Of a stretch of 64,000 nucleotides of DNA, positions 45,231 through 57,480 are shown piece after piece. The stretch's first letter is position 1; each line of letters opens with the position of its first letter. The stretch spans positions 575,200,263 through 575,264,262 of the forward strand of contig NC_081410.1 of NCBI RefSeq assembly GCF_030272615.1, read 5' to 3'. The position numbers and the translations under genes are program-made. The stretch comes from Cryptomeria japonica (taxonomy: Eukaryota; Streptophyta; Pinopsida; Cupressales; Cupressaceae). The notes below the pieces were generated by a model. The model worked only from the letters and a program-made list of their open reading frames with translations, searched no databases and was not told the origin of the DNA.

Positions 45231-46337
45231 TTCCCTTCACAACACACACACAGCACAAATGTAAAAAGTTATATTCGTTATGGTCTAAATATAGTTGGAT
45301 CTTGCCAAAGCTCTCCTAATATTTCAATCACATTCTTTTAAATTTAGATATTCCTGCATGTGGTCAAGATTATCCAACAGTACCATTAGGAATCTAGAAA
45401 ATTGCTAGTCAACATTGTTTAAGGCCTCCTAAAGTCATGTCCAGCGACATACATGTCTAGTAGGTTGCTTATTGGTCTGAAAAGGGAGGGGTTTAGTAAT
45501 GTATTTTACAAGCTCTGTAATAAAATCAATTCAGATAATGGTACAAATGTATCAAATCTTTGCAGAAGCTTCTAATCCATTGAACATATCTCTACACCTT
45601 CAATCTCATGACACAAGTTACCTAACATAAATTATAAGTATATACACCTTCAATGATATGAAGCTATTGGAATCCACTTATGCGCACTAGAAGGTTTACA
45701 TTTATATATGGTACCTACTGATAAAATTCACAAAATACTTCAAACTTCAAAGTATGGCGTGGTGGATCTTCTATAAATATTTATTTTCAAGATATGTGTG
45801 CAGGACAAAATTTTCACAAGACAGCTCCATTTTTTGCATGAAACATCTCAACCTTGTAATAGCTTAGACAGCAAGTTGCTACTAAATATTTGGAAGAATT
45901 TACGGGATACCAAGGTACGCTAAACCAAATGGCAGTGAGATTTTACTGTGTGAAGACTTGGAATAGGTATTGGATCTGGATGACTGATAAACTACCATAA
46001 AGCCTTAACAGATTAGCTAGACTATTAGTGGAGTAGACAGTATATGTTTTGATTAAGGGTGCAACTACAATGCATCTACTGGAATCATGTATTTCAACAA
46101 TTTGTTTATTTAGTTCCAAATCCAAACAAAAAAAAATTGGTTCTAGCAAAGCTTGAACAAGGTAATAGTCTTCTCTTACCTTCAGTAATTTATAAAACTT
46201 GGCATATTGTAAGCATAAATGTGAAATGAATATAATTTTGAGGTAAGATTCTAGAATTCAAAACTCAATTCTCTTCATTTATTGCACCTACATTCCATGA
46301 ACCACCACCCAACACACACAGAGGAAAAGGAATATAC
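45231..46337 (-). other. Intron sequence next to the kinase exon; nothing recognised
   Basis: AT-rich, no repeats or domains identified; contains the splice donor region at its right edge. Confidence 0.5.
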
Positions 46338-46654
46338 TTGTATGGATATCTTAGAATCCCTGAAGCTGATGCTACCATATTCTTGGTGTGTCCTTCCCAC
46401 CACAAGGAAAGACCATTGTGTCTAGCTGCTGGAGGTGACTCATGACCAATAGTGGAATCTGAAAGTATTACACTTGAATCAACACCATTGAAACGAATGG
46501 GGATGGTCACACCTCTTTGATCACTACTGCTACGATGGACTTGAGCATGTTTCCTCCTAAACCTAATAAAGAGCAGTGAGAAAACAGCTAACAGCACTCC
46601 AACAATCACACCTATGGAAATTCCTATTATCATTCCTATATATTCGCTCTTCAT
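46338..46654 (-). CDS. CRLK-type receptor-like kinase, first coding exon (membrane anchor and juxtamembrane)
   Basis: The ATG at 46,654-46,652 opens MKSEYIGMIIGISIGVIVGV. Residues about 6-30 form one hydrophobic membrane segment, then RFRRKHAQVHRSSS (basic stop-transfer), GVTIPIRFNGVDSSVILSDS, a WWEGHTKNM patch and VASASGILRYPYK. This order (short N-terminus, membrane segment, IPIR..., ILSDST, SASGI.RY.YKD) is that of CRLK proteins, which lack a large extracellular domain. The exon has 105 codons plus AA, spliced in phase 2 to 9,189. I chose this start because homologues begin just before the membrane segment; the frame is also open upstream to 46,695. Catalysis would face the cytosol. Confidence 0.87.
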
Positions 46655-46695
46655 TTCCTCGGTACTTTTCTGAATTATAGGGTCCAGAACAGCTT
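46655..46695 (-). other. 5' UTR part of the first coding exon
   Basis: An acceptor-like TTTTGCAG ends at 46,696. An alternative acceptor TTGCAATTTGCAG lies near 46,724, so the exon edge is uncertain. Confidence 0.45.
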
Positions 46696-47229
46696 CTGCA
46701 AAACATGAATCAATGTTTACACCTGCAAATTGCAACATATAAGCAGAGTGAGAATGAAAAATTTGATTAATCCTTATAATGGGACTGCAAAAATTTATGA
46801 TGGTTATCAAAACATGATTGCTTCAATGTACAAATTTAACATTCAGTAACTGTAATTAATGAAATGTAAATGATGCATGCCTTGACATAGTTCAAGGGCC
46901 TTTGGTTAAAAAAAGATAACATATTTTCAGCTTCCTGTCACATTGTCAATCCTTATTATTGGAAAATTAGGATTTTCTCTATTTGAAAGTTCATCAACTT
47001 TTGTCTTTTGTTTATAAGCAATATCAGGTCTTATTGGTTATGGTTGTCGTCTTAACATTTATTGTTTGTTGAGTCCAAACCAGATTTGTGTCTGCCAGGT
47101 TTTGCCAGGAACGAATTTTTCAACTATGGCAAGATCTTTAGGCATTGTTCTGTGTTCTTTTCTTTTTCAAATCTGATATTATTTTATAAAAAACTCTTAT
47201 ATGTGTCTCAGATTTTTTTTCTCACTCTG

Positions 47230-47520
47230 TGATTTAAGTTTTAACCACAATGGAGACTACCAATTTCCAAGTATTGTTGGCATAACAAAATACTCCCCTG
47301 AAATATAAGGAATCTAATTCATTAATAGCTGCAGCAACATGTATCCTGTTTTAATTTCTTCCATTGCCACAAAACAATAAAGTTTCAGCTTTTTTATTTA
47401 TAAATAGTGGGATATGACTGTGATTTAAAGACAAATTAGACGATTGGCTGGCTAAATGGTGCAGGGTTCCATCCAGAATAATGATGAAACCATAATGCTT
47501 TTACTTTTAGGTTGTGAAAC
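47230..47520. repeat. Divergent duplicate of 50,575-50,900
   Basis: TTTTAACCACAATGGAGACT, the TTTCTTCCATTGCCAC block, a TTCAGCTTTTTTATTTATA block and GGTTCCATCCAGAATAAT recur in the same order and orientation near 50,575-50,900 with many differences. Confidence 0.5.
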
Positions 47521-48101
47521 GTCACATGTGCCTTGTGCTTTAAGTTGGGGGGGTCAACCATTCTTATTATCCTATTTGTTTGCATTTCCATATTTAATAT
47601 CTTGTTCAGTGTCCTGATATTCATTAATAGGGACTGATTTTCCATAATTCTGCATTAGGAAGAAGCAACTTATGCATATTCATGCTAGTGAATCAAGGTG
47701 TGGAATATCCACTCTGGTTATGTATCATCCGAGGTATAAATCTTAGCTGATCCATATCTTACAATAGTTAACTGGCAAATTGGCAAATTTCCAAGATGCA
47801 TGGATAAAATGAAAATCTTTATACTAATGGGTTTACTCACTTACTCTTTTTATTGATACTCTTGTATTTCATACCATCTTCTTCTGCCTCATAATAATCT
47901 TCTCTGAAAAATCTACAGACTAACTTTGCTCTAAGGGCTCAGTCCAAGATCATCGGATCTCTGATAGTTGTGCCACCATGTTATTTAAGGCAGCAGACTC
48001 TGTTGCATTTTAGAGGGGGGATTTGAATCTTTCAACATCTCTTGTCACAAGAATTTCTTCACAAAATTCCGTAGATTTGATAGGACAACATTAAGGGGCC
48101 T

Positions 48102-50440
48102 TCATGATGGAAAAGAGATAGATTGGGATAGCTTGTAATACTGATTTATCAGTTGAACTATCCCAGCTAGGGACAGCCAGCTAACCTTTTGTGATGTCAG
48201 TCTTCCCTGAAATGTCTCCAACAAGTCCTTCCAAAGGTGCACCACATGTCCTCCTCCAAACAAGATTTTCAAATATTTTTGGGGAAGCACCCCAATCTCA
48301 AATTCCAATTTGATAGGCAACGTTGGAATTTTGGATTCACATATGTTGATAAATTGAGCCAAGACTTCAAATAGAATGGAGTATCCATTTGAATTTTTGG
48401 GCTTCTTCAATTTTTGTCATTCCCATGCAAATAGTGTCGTCTACAAAACCATCATAGTGGGGTCATGTACAATCTCCTAAATCTCAACACTTGTTTGGCC
48501 ACATCCAAAGATCATCCCAAAACTTTGCCCCTAATTACAAAGAAATGGTATATTGCTGTCTCAACCCTTGTGTTGCTTTTGAAAACCTAGTTGGGCTTCC
48601 ATTAAGTAAAACCGGGCAACAACGAGTAGAAATGAAGCAATATATTCATCTACACTAATTGTCTGAAATGCAAATCTCTCCAATAATTTCATCAATAATC
48701 CCAATGGGTACTATCATAAGCTTGCAGATTATCGTATTATAGAACCCTTATCTTTTTATGTTTAACTTTATATTGAGTGAATATGACTTCATCGACGATA
48801 TATTTTCATTTTAAAAATCCTTACTGATTTGCCAAAAATGATGGATGAGAGAATTCCCTTCAATCCTTCTACAATTCTCCTTATAATTACCTACAAAGCT
48901 GCTGAAAGTGAAGCTTCCAGACTTGCTAATTTGAATTGAGGTTTGAGTTTTGCTAATTTGTTTGACTTTGACTCTCATATGAACTCTCAATTTAACACAA
49001 AGATTATATATAAAAGTTCAATAACATATATATGCATGCTTTATCAAATATCAATGTTATCATATAAATATTTAAAATGTCCCTATATATTTTAAATTTT
49101 CCCTATTTTTTATATAGCTGTCCCATTTGCCATCCCCTAGCCATCCCCAAAAATGGCTCGAAAAATCGAGGACTCAGAAATGTATCCCCCCATCCCAGAA
49201 ACTCGGGGTAGCATATATTTCCCATATTCATTTACAGCTGGCACTACATCATGAACCACCACTTCCAGAAGGCTAGAAAATAACCATGGGAGGGAGCCAT
49301 CTAGGCTAGGAGCTTTTCTTTTGAAATTTTTGAAAAAACTGATGTAATTTCTACATCTAAAAAAGGAGTCAAAAGAGCATTGTCATGATCCTCCAAAATT
49401 AGAAATGGGATCTATTTGCCATAGACATTTGGGGCTCTATCTAATCTATGTGGTCCTCTACGAGAATTGATTGAAAGTGAAATATTGCTTCCTCCCTAAT
49501 CTACTTTGGTGATGAGAGTTGGCAGCCATCCTAAGTGTATATTTTGGTAATTCAATCCACTTGTCTTATTGCTACAGTGGATCGATGAAAGAACCTAGAG
49601 CTCCTACCCCTTTCCTTGACTCACTGATCTCTAGACTCTTGCACCCAAAATATCTCATCCCTGGCATGAACTTTTTCCTCCTAAATTCCCTGTTGCTAGG
49701 GTTCAGACCAAGATTTGGAGGGTTTCCTTTTGTTTTGCGGTTGAAACTACGTAGTCTTGGCCTTGCAAACCAACATGTCATGGTATAGTGCCTTTAGCTC
49801 TTTATTCCTTTCCTCTAAAGTGGGTTTTGATTGCCAGCTTTTCTTCTTAGGCTGGGGAGTTTTTTCTTGTCCCTTGTTATCTAATATCTACCAAAGACCA
49901 TTATTGTCAACATCAAACTTTTTCCTTTTGAGTATTCTCTAACTATATAACCTTGCTCATGACATTCATGACATCAAAATGGCATGCATTTCAAGTCCAA
50001 TAGCTACTTCCAAGGGCCAAAAGGTTAAGAGATCCTTTTTGAAACATATGCTTGCATATGGGGAAATATCCCTTGGTTGGGTGATCTCGGCTATACACAC
50101 GACTTCACTCAATCTTCTTCCAGCATCTTTCAAGATGTAAGCTTTCACAAAATCTGACAACGACCAATATAAATATACCCAAAGTAGCATAACCCAATTG
50201 ATTCTTCGGCTGGGTCAAATATGGATGGTCAAATAAAAGCCCTTGCATCACCAAAGAATCACTAACCTCCAGCTATTTGCTTTTGTACTTCAAGCATCCG
50301 GCAATAAATATTCCTTGAATGCCTGCAGAAAATCAGAAATACCATTGAAACATTTCATTCATGGTCCTTCAAAATTGTCTCATTTTTTCTCCCACATTGG
50401 TGAACACCAACAGGCTCAAAACTCTACCCTCTGATAACCC
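48102..50440 (-). pseudogene. LINE (L1-type) remnant: ORF1-like domain, zinc knuckle, RT start and RT end
   Basis: Minus strand, high to low coordinate: FVKAYILKDAGRRLSEVVCI and SPYASICFKKDLLTFWPLEV (50,190-49,966) resemble the DUF4283-type ORF1 domain. CHECHEQGYIVREY near 49,950 is a zinc knuckle. KRKAPSLDGSLPWLFSSLLE near 49,300 is the RT entry motif (KAPGPDGF-like). GVLPQKYLKILFGGGHVVHL and GRLTSQKVSWLSLAGIVQLI (48,410-48,102) are the RT thumb. Endonuclease and palm are missing or unreadable, with frameshifts throughout. It is inserted antisense to plus, that is sense with the kinase gene. Confidence 0.65.
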
Positions 50441-50786
50441 TCTAATTCATAGTGGCTGTCTTCTCCTCTTGAATTGTTCTCTGTTTTGTCTCTTTTGAAC
50501 CTATTTATTGTAGAAAATATTTTATATATCATTTTTTCTTCAAATAAATTGCATGCACCAGTTTTTTTTGTAGTTTATGTTTTAACCATAGTGGAAGTTG
50601 CTAGTTTAAATTTCTTTTTACCGACAACAATATCTTCCATAGAAAAATAAGGTATCAGCTAATTAGTTACTTGGCAGGACCAGCAGCAGAATCATTGATT
50701 TCATATTTCAGTTTCTTCCAACATCACAACATTATACAGTTTCACCTTTTTATTCATAGATTGTATAATATAACTATGTGGCTAAA

Positions 50787-51114
50787 ATCAAAATGCAAAG
50801 CACAAATGTCAGCTACATCATACAGAGTCCCAACCTGAATAATACTAATAGTGAAGCCAAAAAAAAATATATGTTTAGGCTGTTGGAGGTTCGATGCACA
50901 CACTTTTGCAAATTCCATACTTACAGAAGGTGAGTGACCCAAAGGCAGAGTATCAAAATGCAAAGCACAAATGTCAGCTACATTGTACAGAGTCCCAACC
51001 TGAATAATACTAATAGTGAAGCCAAAAAAAATATATGTTTAGGCTGTTGGAGGTTCGATGCACACACTTTTGCAAATTCCATACTTACAGAAGGTGAGTG
51101 ACCCAAAGGCTGCA
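50787..51114. repeat. 165-bp tandem duplication
   Basis: Units 50,787-50,951 and 50,952-51,114 are nearly identical (ATCA versus TTGT in CTACATCATACAGAG, and one A in an A-run). The right boundary is GACCCAAAGGC. Recent slippage or unequal crossing-over. Confidence 0.92.
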
Positions 51115-52061
51115 TGGTACAAAGCTTCATTCTAGTGGGATTACTTGATTACCCTTTTCCCATTAGTCTTGCACTTGATAATAATATATGTATGCACAAC
51201 TCCTCCTTGTACCTCGAGATAATATGATGGTCTTCAGATATATATAAAACATATTTAAATTGTGGAATGGACTTTTCCTTATTTGCAAAACAGCTTTGGC
51301 TTGCATTACTACCAATTTATTCATCCTCTTATATCTCCACCCTTCCAGTTTTAATCTTGGACCGTTGTGACGCTAAGTGCTACCCCTTACAATTAGACAC
51401 TTGGATCGCGACTATGTCAAAGTTCTAAAATCCCTGTTAACTTCAAGTTCGGTGAGTCACAGGCTATTTGTGTCGATAACCTCAGAAAATTAAACAAATA
51501 CAAGAACAGAGTTTATTGATCTTGATTGTCTGTACCATCTCCTAGTCTTATGTGTTATTTACCTCCCTTTTTGGGAGTTTGTAAACACCATTGCAAGCTG
51601 GTACTTAAAAAGGGTTTTGCAACGATTCCATTTATTTTTGTAGTACAGATCTTTGTTAATCAAATATAAAAACAAATCCAAATTCGGTAGAAAGATCTCT
51701 GTACCATTTCACTGGTTGTTCCAGAGTCCAAACAATAACCTATTCCGTTTCAAGCCAATTTAAGTTTTTACTCGGTGGCAAAACCTGCCTATAACAAATG
51801 TTCGAATTAAAGATTTCAAGCTTCCACAATCCATAAACGTTGGTCAATAATAACCAGTAAAGAAAACCATGTCTAGACAGTTATGATATTTGACGATTCA
51901 GGTCATACTGCATCTTATGAATTTTGAAAAGACGAATGATTATACATGAAGCCGAAGCATATATATGTGGTATATACAGTCCAAAACACAAAACTACAGA
52001 AATTAAGATCAATTTCTCTGCTGAAATTCTCTGTAAACAAAAAGACAAGAAATCAAACAAC

Positions 52062-52450
52062 CTGTGGAGTACGTGAACAGTCCCCTTCATCATTTTCTTC
52101 ATGCAGAGCATTAAATTCCATGCTAGGGCTTTTCATTTCACTGGCGGGAGGATCTGTGTTGATGGGAATGAATGAATATCATTTCTACCTCGTCATCTTC
52201 ATTGACTTGTCATTCCCCAATCTCCTCGTTTTCATCATACGAACTGTTTACCAGTGAAAATCCAAAAGTCAACATTCATGTGGTTTAATTCTGTGATTAT
52301 TGGTAATGAATGTCGTGTAATTCGTTACTTGGCTGTCATGCAACGTCGGGAAACTTACCACCATGAGGAAGAAAGGTGAACTAATTTAGCAGTCCTCTGT
52401 TTCCACGAAGCTCTGCTGATATGACTCCCAAAAAAAATTTGTGGGGCCGA
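52062..52450 (-). other. Candidate 5' leader exon of the CRLK-type gene with a small upstream ORF
   Basis: This is the least AT-rich stretch upstream of the coding exon and ends at a good donor, CCACAG|GTTG (52,062). An ATG at 52,136-52,134 opens MKSPSMEFNALHEENDEGDC. If spliced to 46,695 it would read 31 codons and stop 20 bases before the main ATG, so it would be an upstream ORF rather than part of the kinase. The exon's 5' end is arbitrary here; no TATA box was fixed. Confidence 0.35.
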
Positions 52451-52518
52451 AAGGAGAAGGAAATGGAAAATAATTGTTGGATTTTAGTGGCACGCGTTAA
52501 CTCGCCACGAAATGCCCG

Positions 52519-52524
52519 CACGTG
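52519..52524. promoter_or_regulatory. G-box / ABRE core CACGTG
   Basis: CACGTG within GCACGTGACA, in a GC-richer island (52,490-52,560) just upstream of the candidate leader exon. bZIP/bHLH factors of abscisic-acid, cold and light responses bind this core (family knowledge). Functional use here is inference. Confidence 0.45.
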
Positions 52525-53700
52525 ACAAGTTGCATAGAATCCGCGGCTTGGCTTTTACCCTCTCGTAGAAGATTTTTCAATTTTGAGCGATCGTTTTCTT
52601 GCATGGGGATCTGAGTCAAAGACAAATAATAATTGAAAAAATTATATTTTATTAAAGTTGAATAGTTCTTGCAGATATTTTCTTTCAGCTCAAGATTAAT
52701 TCAACAATTCCAAGTCTTTCAATTCAGCAGACAAATAGGGCCTGAAAGTCTATCACTCTAGGAGACCAACAAAAGTTTGAATATAGAAGGTTGATGATTT
52801 TAGGAGGGTGATATGAAATGTTGATGCAAAAAAATTTACAGAGTTAAATTCAGAAATTTATTTATAATTTATAGAAGGATGAATAATTAAACTTGTGAGC
52901 ATAACAACTCAACATGAACTCAAGGCACTCATAAAAGTATGAAATCTGGTGACAAGGATAACAATGTTGCAATTTAATCATCGAATTATATCATGATTGA
53001 CTTCTTAAAGAAAAGAATTATTGTATTTCTTATATTTAACTATGATAGATATCTTAAATATTAAATAAATCTCTAGAGATATCAATTGGAATTATTTTAT
53101 TTATTTAAAAAAATTATTTATTTCATAAAAAACATCTATATTTTATTGAATCTAAAAAATTTCTTTAATATAAATTTTTTATTCTAATTTCTAGTTTTTT
53201 ATATATAAATTTTTAAGTTCTACCACTATTTCAAAAAAATATAGAGAAAGAAATGGTTGTCAAATTTAAGTTAAAAATAAGAATTTTTGTTATTTTTTAA
53301 TTAATAAATGTTTATATTAACAACTAATATAACTATCATAAACACATCTATATAAAAAATTGTGAAAGATATGAAAATCATTTTATTTAGTTAGAATTAT
53401 TTTATTTCATTTTATTTTAGACTATTTGGTTTTTATATTTAAGAAATCTTATTGTGTTTGAAGATCTACTTTTATTAAAAAATAAGTTTATTTTTCTTTA
53501 CTTTAAGAGTTGTTTTTTCTTATCATTTTTAAATTTTGAGTATGAATTTCAAACACATCTTCAACCAAACATCACCCTACAAGAATAAAAAAGAAAAGAA
53601 AAGATTGATATTATGACTTCCATATTAATTTAAAAGAAAAATGTAGGGTTCATCATATCTTTTTGTTTGTTGGATAATTTGTGTGATTTGTATACATTTA

Positions 53701-53836
53701 TATTTATAAGTTTGTATGGTCATCTACTTATAATGTGACATTGGGTTTTTCTTTTTTATATTAATAATTATTTATAAGTTTGTATGGTCATCTACTCATA
53801 ATGTGAAATTGGGTTTTTCTTTTTTATATTAATATT
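53701..53836. repeat. 68-bp tandem duplication
   Basis: TATTTATAAGTTTGTATGGT and the following TTGGGTTTTTCTTTTTTATA block occur twice at an offset of 68 bp with two substitutions. Confidence 0.92.
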
Positions 53837-55102
53837 ATGTTTATTATTGAATATAAATTATATCATAAGTAAATAGTTTCAATATTATGAAGTTTTTCTA
53901 TTTATGTTCACATGATTACAATATGAGATTTCACAAGGTCATTACAGAATGTCTTTCAGTATAACAAGAAGAATATTATTAATATATTTATATTTTAAAA
54001 ATTATGTAAAATACCCAAACAAATATCAATTTAAATTACACATAGAGACATAAATATAAGAATACTAATACTAAATATAAATCTCATTAACAAATTTTCC
54101 ATCATCAAAAAATTAAATTAAAATAAATTGGACAAAATTAAAATTCATCAAAAAAATGAAAATAAATCCAACTAATGCAAGTTTGCAATTTTTTTATATT
54201 TAAATTTTCTTAATAAATTAAATTATAATTTTTTGAATATTATAAACATAAAATAAAACTATCAAAATAATTAAATTCAAACATACATTAATAATTGAAA
54301 ATAAAAATGTTACATTTTAAAATATTATTTTTTTAATATATTAAATTTTAAAAAATCTAGACTTTATTATTCTAGGCTTAAGATTTTTATTAGAAAAGTG
54401 ATAATTAAATTGAGTATTAATTGAAGAAGTTTTTCATTACTTTCATTAGCATATTATTTAATAGGCAACGTAAATTCTCATCGAATTGAAGATTCAAAAA
54501 CATTCAAATAACAAAATGGACTAAAATCACTTAAATATATCTCGTGTTATTAAATTTTGGGATGAAAGAAAGACATATAGCTTATTCATAAAATATACTA
54601 AATTAATTTTAGTAGTATATTAATTCTTCACAACTTCTCTATAATTGGGCTTCAAGGTCATGAACAGATCCACACATACTCCATTCACAAATGACAAAAG
54701 GGGACCTCCCTTGGCATTTCTAGCTAACGAAACTACATTGATAAGATGAGAAGAAAGTTCATGCAACTAATGGGCATCTTTGAACCTAAGATAAGTGCAA
54801 AACTAATCTAGTGTTGTGCTCTTTGCTCCACTTGCACCCAAACTCAATTTCCACAATTCTCATCTACCATTACTTGTAGTGCTTCCTTTGAAAACTCAAG
54901 TAAGCAACAAATCTAATACAGTTATCAACACTCGAGGCCCCAGTTGGACTTATTATAATTTTAATCTCAACATCAACTTTAGGGCCGACTTCTTCATCAA
55001 CATTACCCTCATTTGCAAAATATCTCTCCCATTACCAACTAACTCTCTCATTTGATATTCATTGCTCCCTAGTTCAATGTATACCGAGTAGGATATTCCT
55101 AC

Positions 55103-55232
55103 AAAATAGAATTGTGCATCCACAGTTTGACCCAACTCCAATTATAAGCATTAAAATCAAAAAACAAGAAAATAGAATTGTGCATCCATAGCTTCACCCA
55201 ACTCTAATGTAAGCATTAAAATAAAAAAGAAA
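55103..55232. repeat. 66-bp tandem duplication
   Basis: AAAATAGAATTGTGCATCCA and GTAAGCATTAAAAT-type blocks repeat at an offset of 66 bp with several differences. Confidence 0.8.
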
Positions 55233-55862
55233 AAAGAAATATAAACAATTTGAAACCAAAAGTTGAAAATGAAATTAAAATCCTAATCTGAGATGCAAAC
55301 CTCAAAATTGATGCACTTTGATTTTATTGATGGTTGATTCCAATAGTCTAGATTTGCATAAATGTGATTGTATGAAAATTTTGAATAATGATCTTATTTA
55401 TAGATTTTTCTAGGGAAGAAATTGAAAGATGAAGATAAGATCAAGGATCTAAGTTGAAGAATGAAAAATTGTCATTTCAAAGTGATAAGGAGATGGTGAT
55501 GAATTATTTAGTTCAATTGATGATTATTATGAGCACATTCTATCTTTTTTTTTGAGGTTTTAAAAAGATAAAAGAAAAAATATTAAAATTTAATAATATA
55601 ATATTGTATTTTTCACTTAAATAATACAGTATTATTATTTTTTTATTTTTTAAATATTTTTTTAAAAAATTATCAATTTTATTTTTATAATATGAATTTA
55701 AGAACTTACTTTAATTACATTGATTTTTAGGAACGATATCCGTATCCATTTTTATTTTTTAGATAAACCTCTACCATAAGGGGTAGATCCCTTTTTCATA
55801 AATCTAAAAAACAAAAAACATTACATCTATGGATGATCCCTTCACTAAGAACATTAATCCTC

Positions 55863-56300
55863 TCAATCTAAGAGGCATTGAACAAATCTCCATGAATCCC
55901 AAAAAAAATTAGCAAAGGGCATAGTTGTGTCTTCAACAACCCTCTGCTTCTTCCCCACTGCCTCAGCATCGAAAACATCTGCAATAAATCCTTCCTTCGG
56001 GTTGGGCTTCACAGGTTGAATAGGCGCTCTTACTCCTTCCTTATAACGCTCCTGCAGCAGCCTATATGCCACCTTAACCACCTTGTATATCTTTCATGTC
56101 GCTTGTGCCACCATCGTGAAGAGGCGCTTGAGTATGAGCCCATCATGGATGTAAGAACCAAGGAGGAACCTGTCACCTAGAATGTTTTTGATTGTCTGCA
56201 ATAGTGAATCCTCCTCAACCACAAAAAGTCGCTTTAGTTGAGAATTGAACTTCTCTATGTCGCACAGGCACATCGCTCCAAAGCAAATTCTCTCTACCAT
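55863..56300 (-). pseudogene. Unrecognised coding remnant downstream of the LINE
   Basis: Minus-strand frames 56,300-56,094 and 56,081-55,863 nearly abut, giving a possible protein of about 140 residues broken by one stop. Motifs such as ICFGAMCLCDIEKFNSQLKR and LGDRFLLGSYIHDGLI look protein-like, but I recognise no family. It may be part of a different retroelement or a gene fragment. Confidence 0.3.
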
Positions 56301-56559
56301 AGCTTGACCCCTAAACCTGCAAAGATAAATGAAAAACTAGTGTCTCTTCCCTTCGAGCACGACAGATATAAGGATCCTTGGAGAACATTCTGGATTTTAT
56401 ACATAACACTTCTTCACTAAGGAAATCTTTGCCATATTTAACAAACAAATCTGGAGATGCTAAATCGATCAAAAAAGTACCCCTGGGCCCTAACTCAACA
56501 ACTCAAACTTGACAAAATCAGCCCTCCATCTCAACAATATCCACTAAGTCCTTGCCCAA

Positions 56560-57480
56560 ATCATCAAAGGCCTAGATCTTCTCTTTTGAATCAAGCTCGA
56601 CTCCAATATTGGCCAATTTATCTGCTAAACAGTTGGCCTCTCTATACACATGCAATATAGAGACGTTTCCCACTTGATTCATTAGATTATTGATAATCCC
56701 CAACCATTTCTTTAGTTTCTAGTTATGAGCAACATTCTTGCTAACTGCATTAACACATAGAAAGAGTCTCCCTCAACATCAATTTCCTTAAAATCTTTTT
56801 TTATACAAAAATTCAAACCACAAGACAAAGCTTCAAAATCCGCTTCATTATTAGATGCAATCCCTACCTTCCTAGCCAAAGCCTAAATGCATTCACCTTT
56901 GTAATTTCTAATAACACACCATGCCCCTGCTTCTCTCGGATTACCTTTAGTTGCTCCATCAAAATTTAATTTAAACCTTCCTACGGTTGGTGCACTCCAT
57001 TTTAGATCTTTCATATCCTTGCCTTTATTAGGTAATATCTGAACTGAAGGCCCAAGCCTCCCCCAATTCTTTTGTAGTTCCAAGTGGAAAAGAACCAATT
57101 CTTCTTCCCCTTTTTTATTCAAGTTAGCCATTGTTAAAGCACAACCTGCACACACTAGGACCTTGAATACCCAGTTGCATAAGACAATCACTTGTCAAAA
57201 TCCGTCCATGCAATGTGGTCCACAAAAAGGCTCCCACTTTCAGGAGAACAAATTTATGCCAACACAATCTCCTAGGCTAATTTGTGGGAGCACCATAAAT
57301 GATTTGAATTTGATAACCCAACCGCACATAATAGTCTCCTGACTTCGACCCACACCAAATCACCTCTTCCTCCTTATTTGATAAAATAATCTTCCTTGTT
57401 CTCAAAGCCTCATTCACCATTGTCAAATCTCGCTCTGGAATACCCATGGCACAGTTATAATACTACACCACTTGCAACCA
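56560..57480 (-). pseudogene. LINE 3' end: zf-RVT-like domain and RNase H
   Basis: Minus strand: VIWCGSKSGDYYVRLGYQ and GAFLWTTLHGRILTSDC (57,400-57,220) are the zinc-binding RT-associated domain of plant LINEs. WSAPTVGRFKLNFDGATKGN and GAWCVIRNYKGE (57,010-56,890) open a plant LINE RNase H, followed by NEADFEALSCGL, DVEGDS and VYREANCLADKLANIG. Most of the catalytic acidic set (D, E, D) is recognisable, though stops and a frameshift near 56,740 break it. The polymerase is truncated at the 5' side as usual for LINEs. Confidence 0.72.

Larger units (their letters stand above)
9190..46337 (-). other. Giant intron (37,148 bp) of the CRLK-type gene
   Basis: Donor AA|GTATAT at 46,337 and acceptor TTTCCAG| at 9,190 bound an intron filled with nested transposable elements on both strands. 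Joining the exons gives an uninterrupted [14 protein letters not shown], the expected family sequence at this site. A single accurate splice across it is inference; an RNA read spanning the junction would settle it. Confidence 0.82.
46696..52061 (-). other. Leader intron of the CRLK-type gene (about 5.4 kb)
   Basis: Proposed between donor CCACAG|GTTG at 52,062/52,061 and the acceptor at 46,696. It contains a LINE (48,102-50,440), a divergent duplicated segment and a 165-bp tandem duplication. Both borders rest on splice consensus only. Confidence 0.45.
52600..55862. other. Very AT-rich upstream intergenic DNA; no gene recognised
   Basis: Long A/T runs and short frames only. Two small tandem duplications are listed separately. 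Confidence 0.5.

Noticed and set aside
56238-56660. Plus-strand frames over 56,238-56,660
   Set aside because: They are opposite-strand shadows of the LINE RNase H end and its neighbour.
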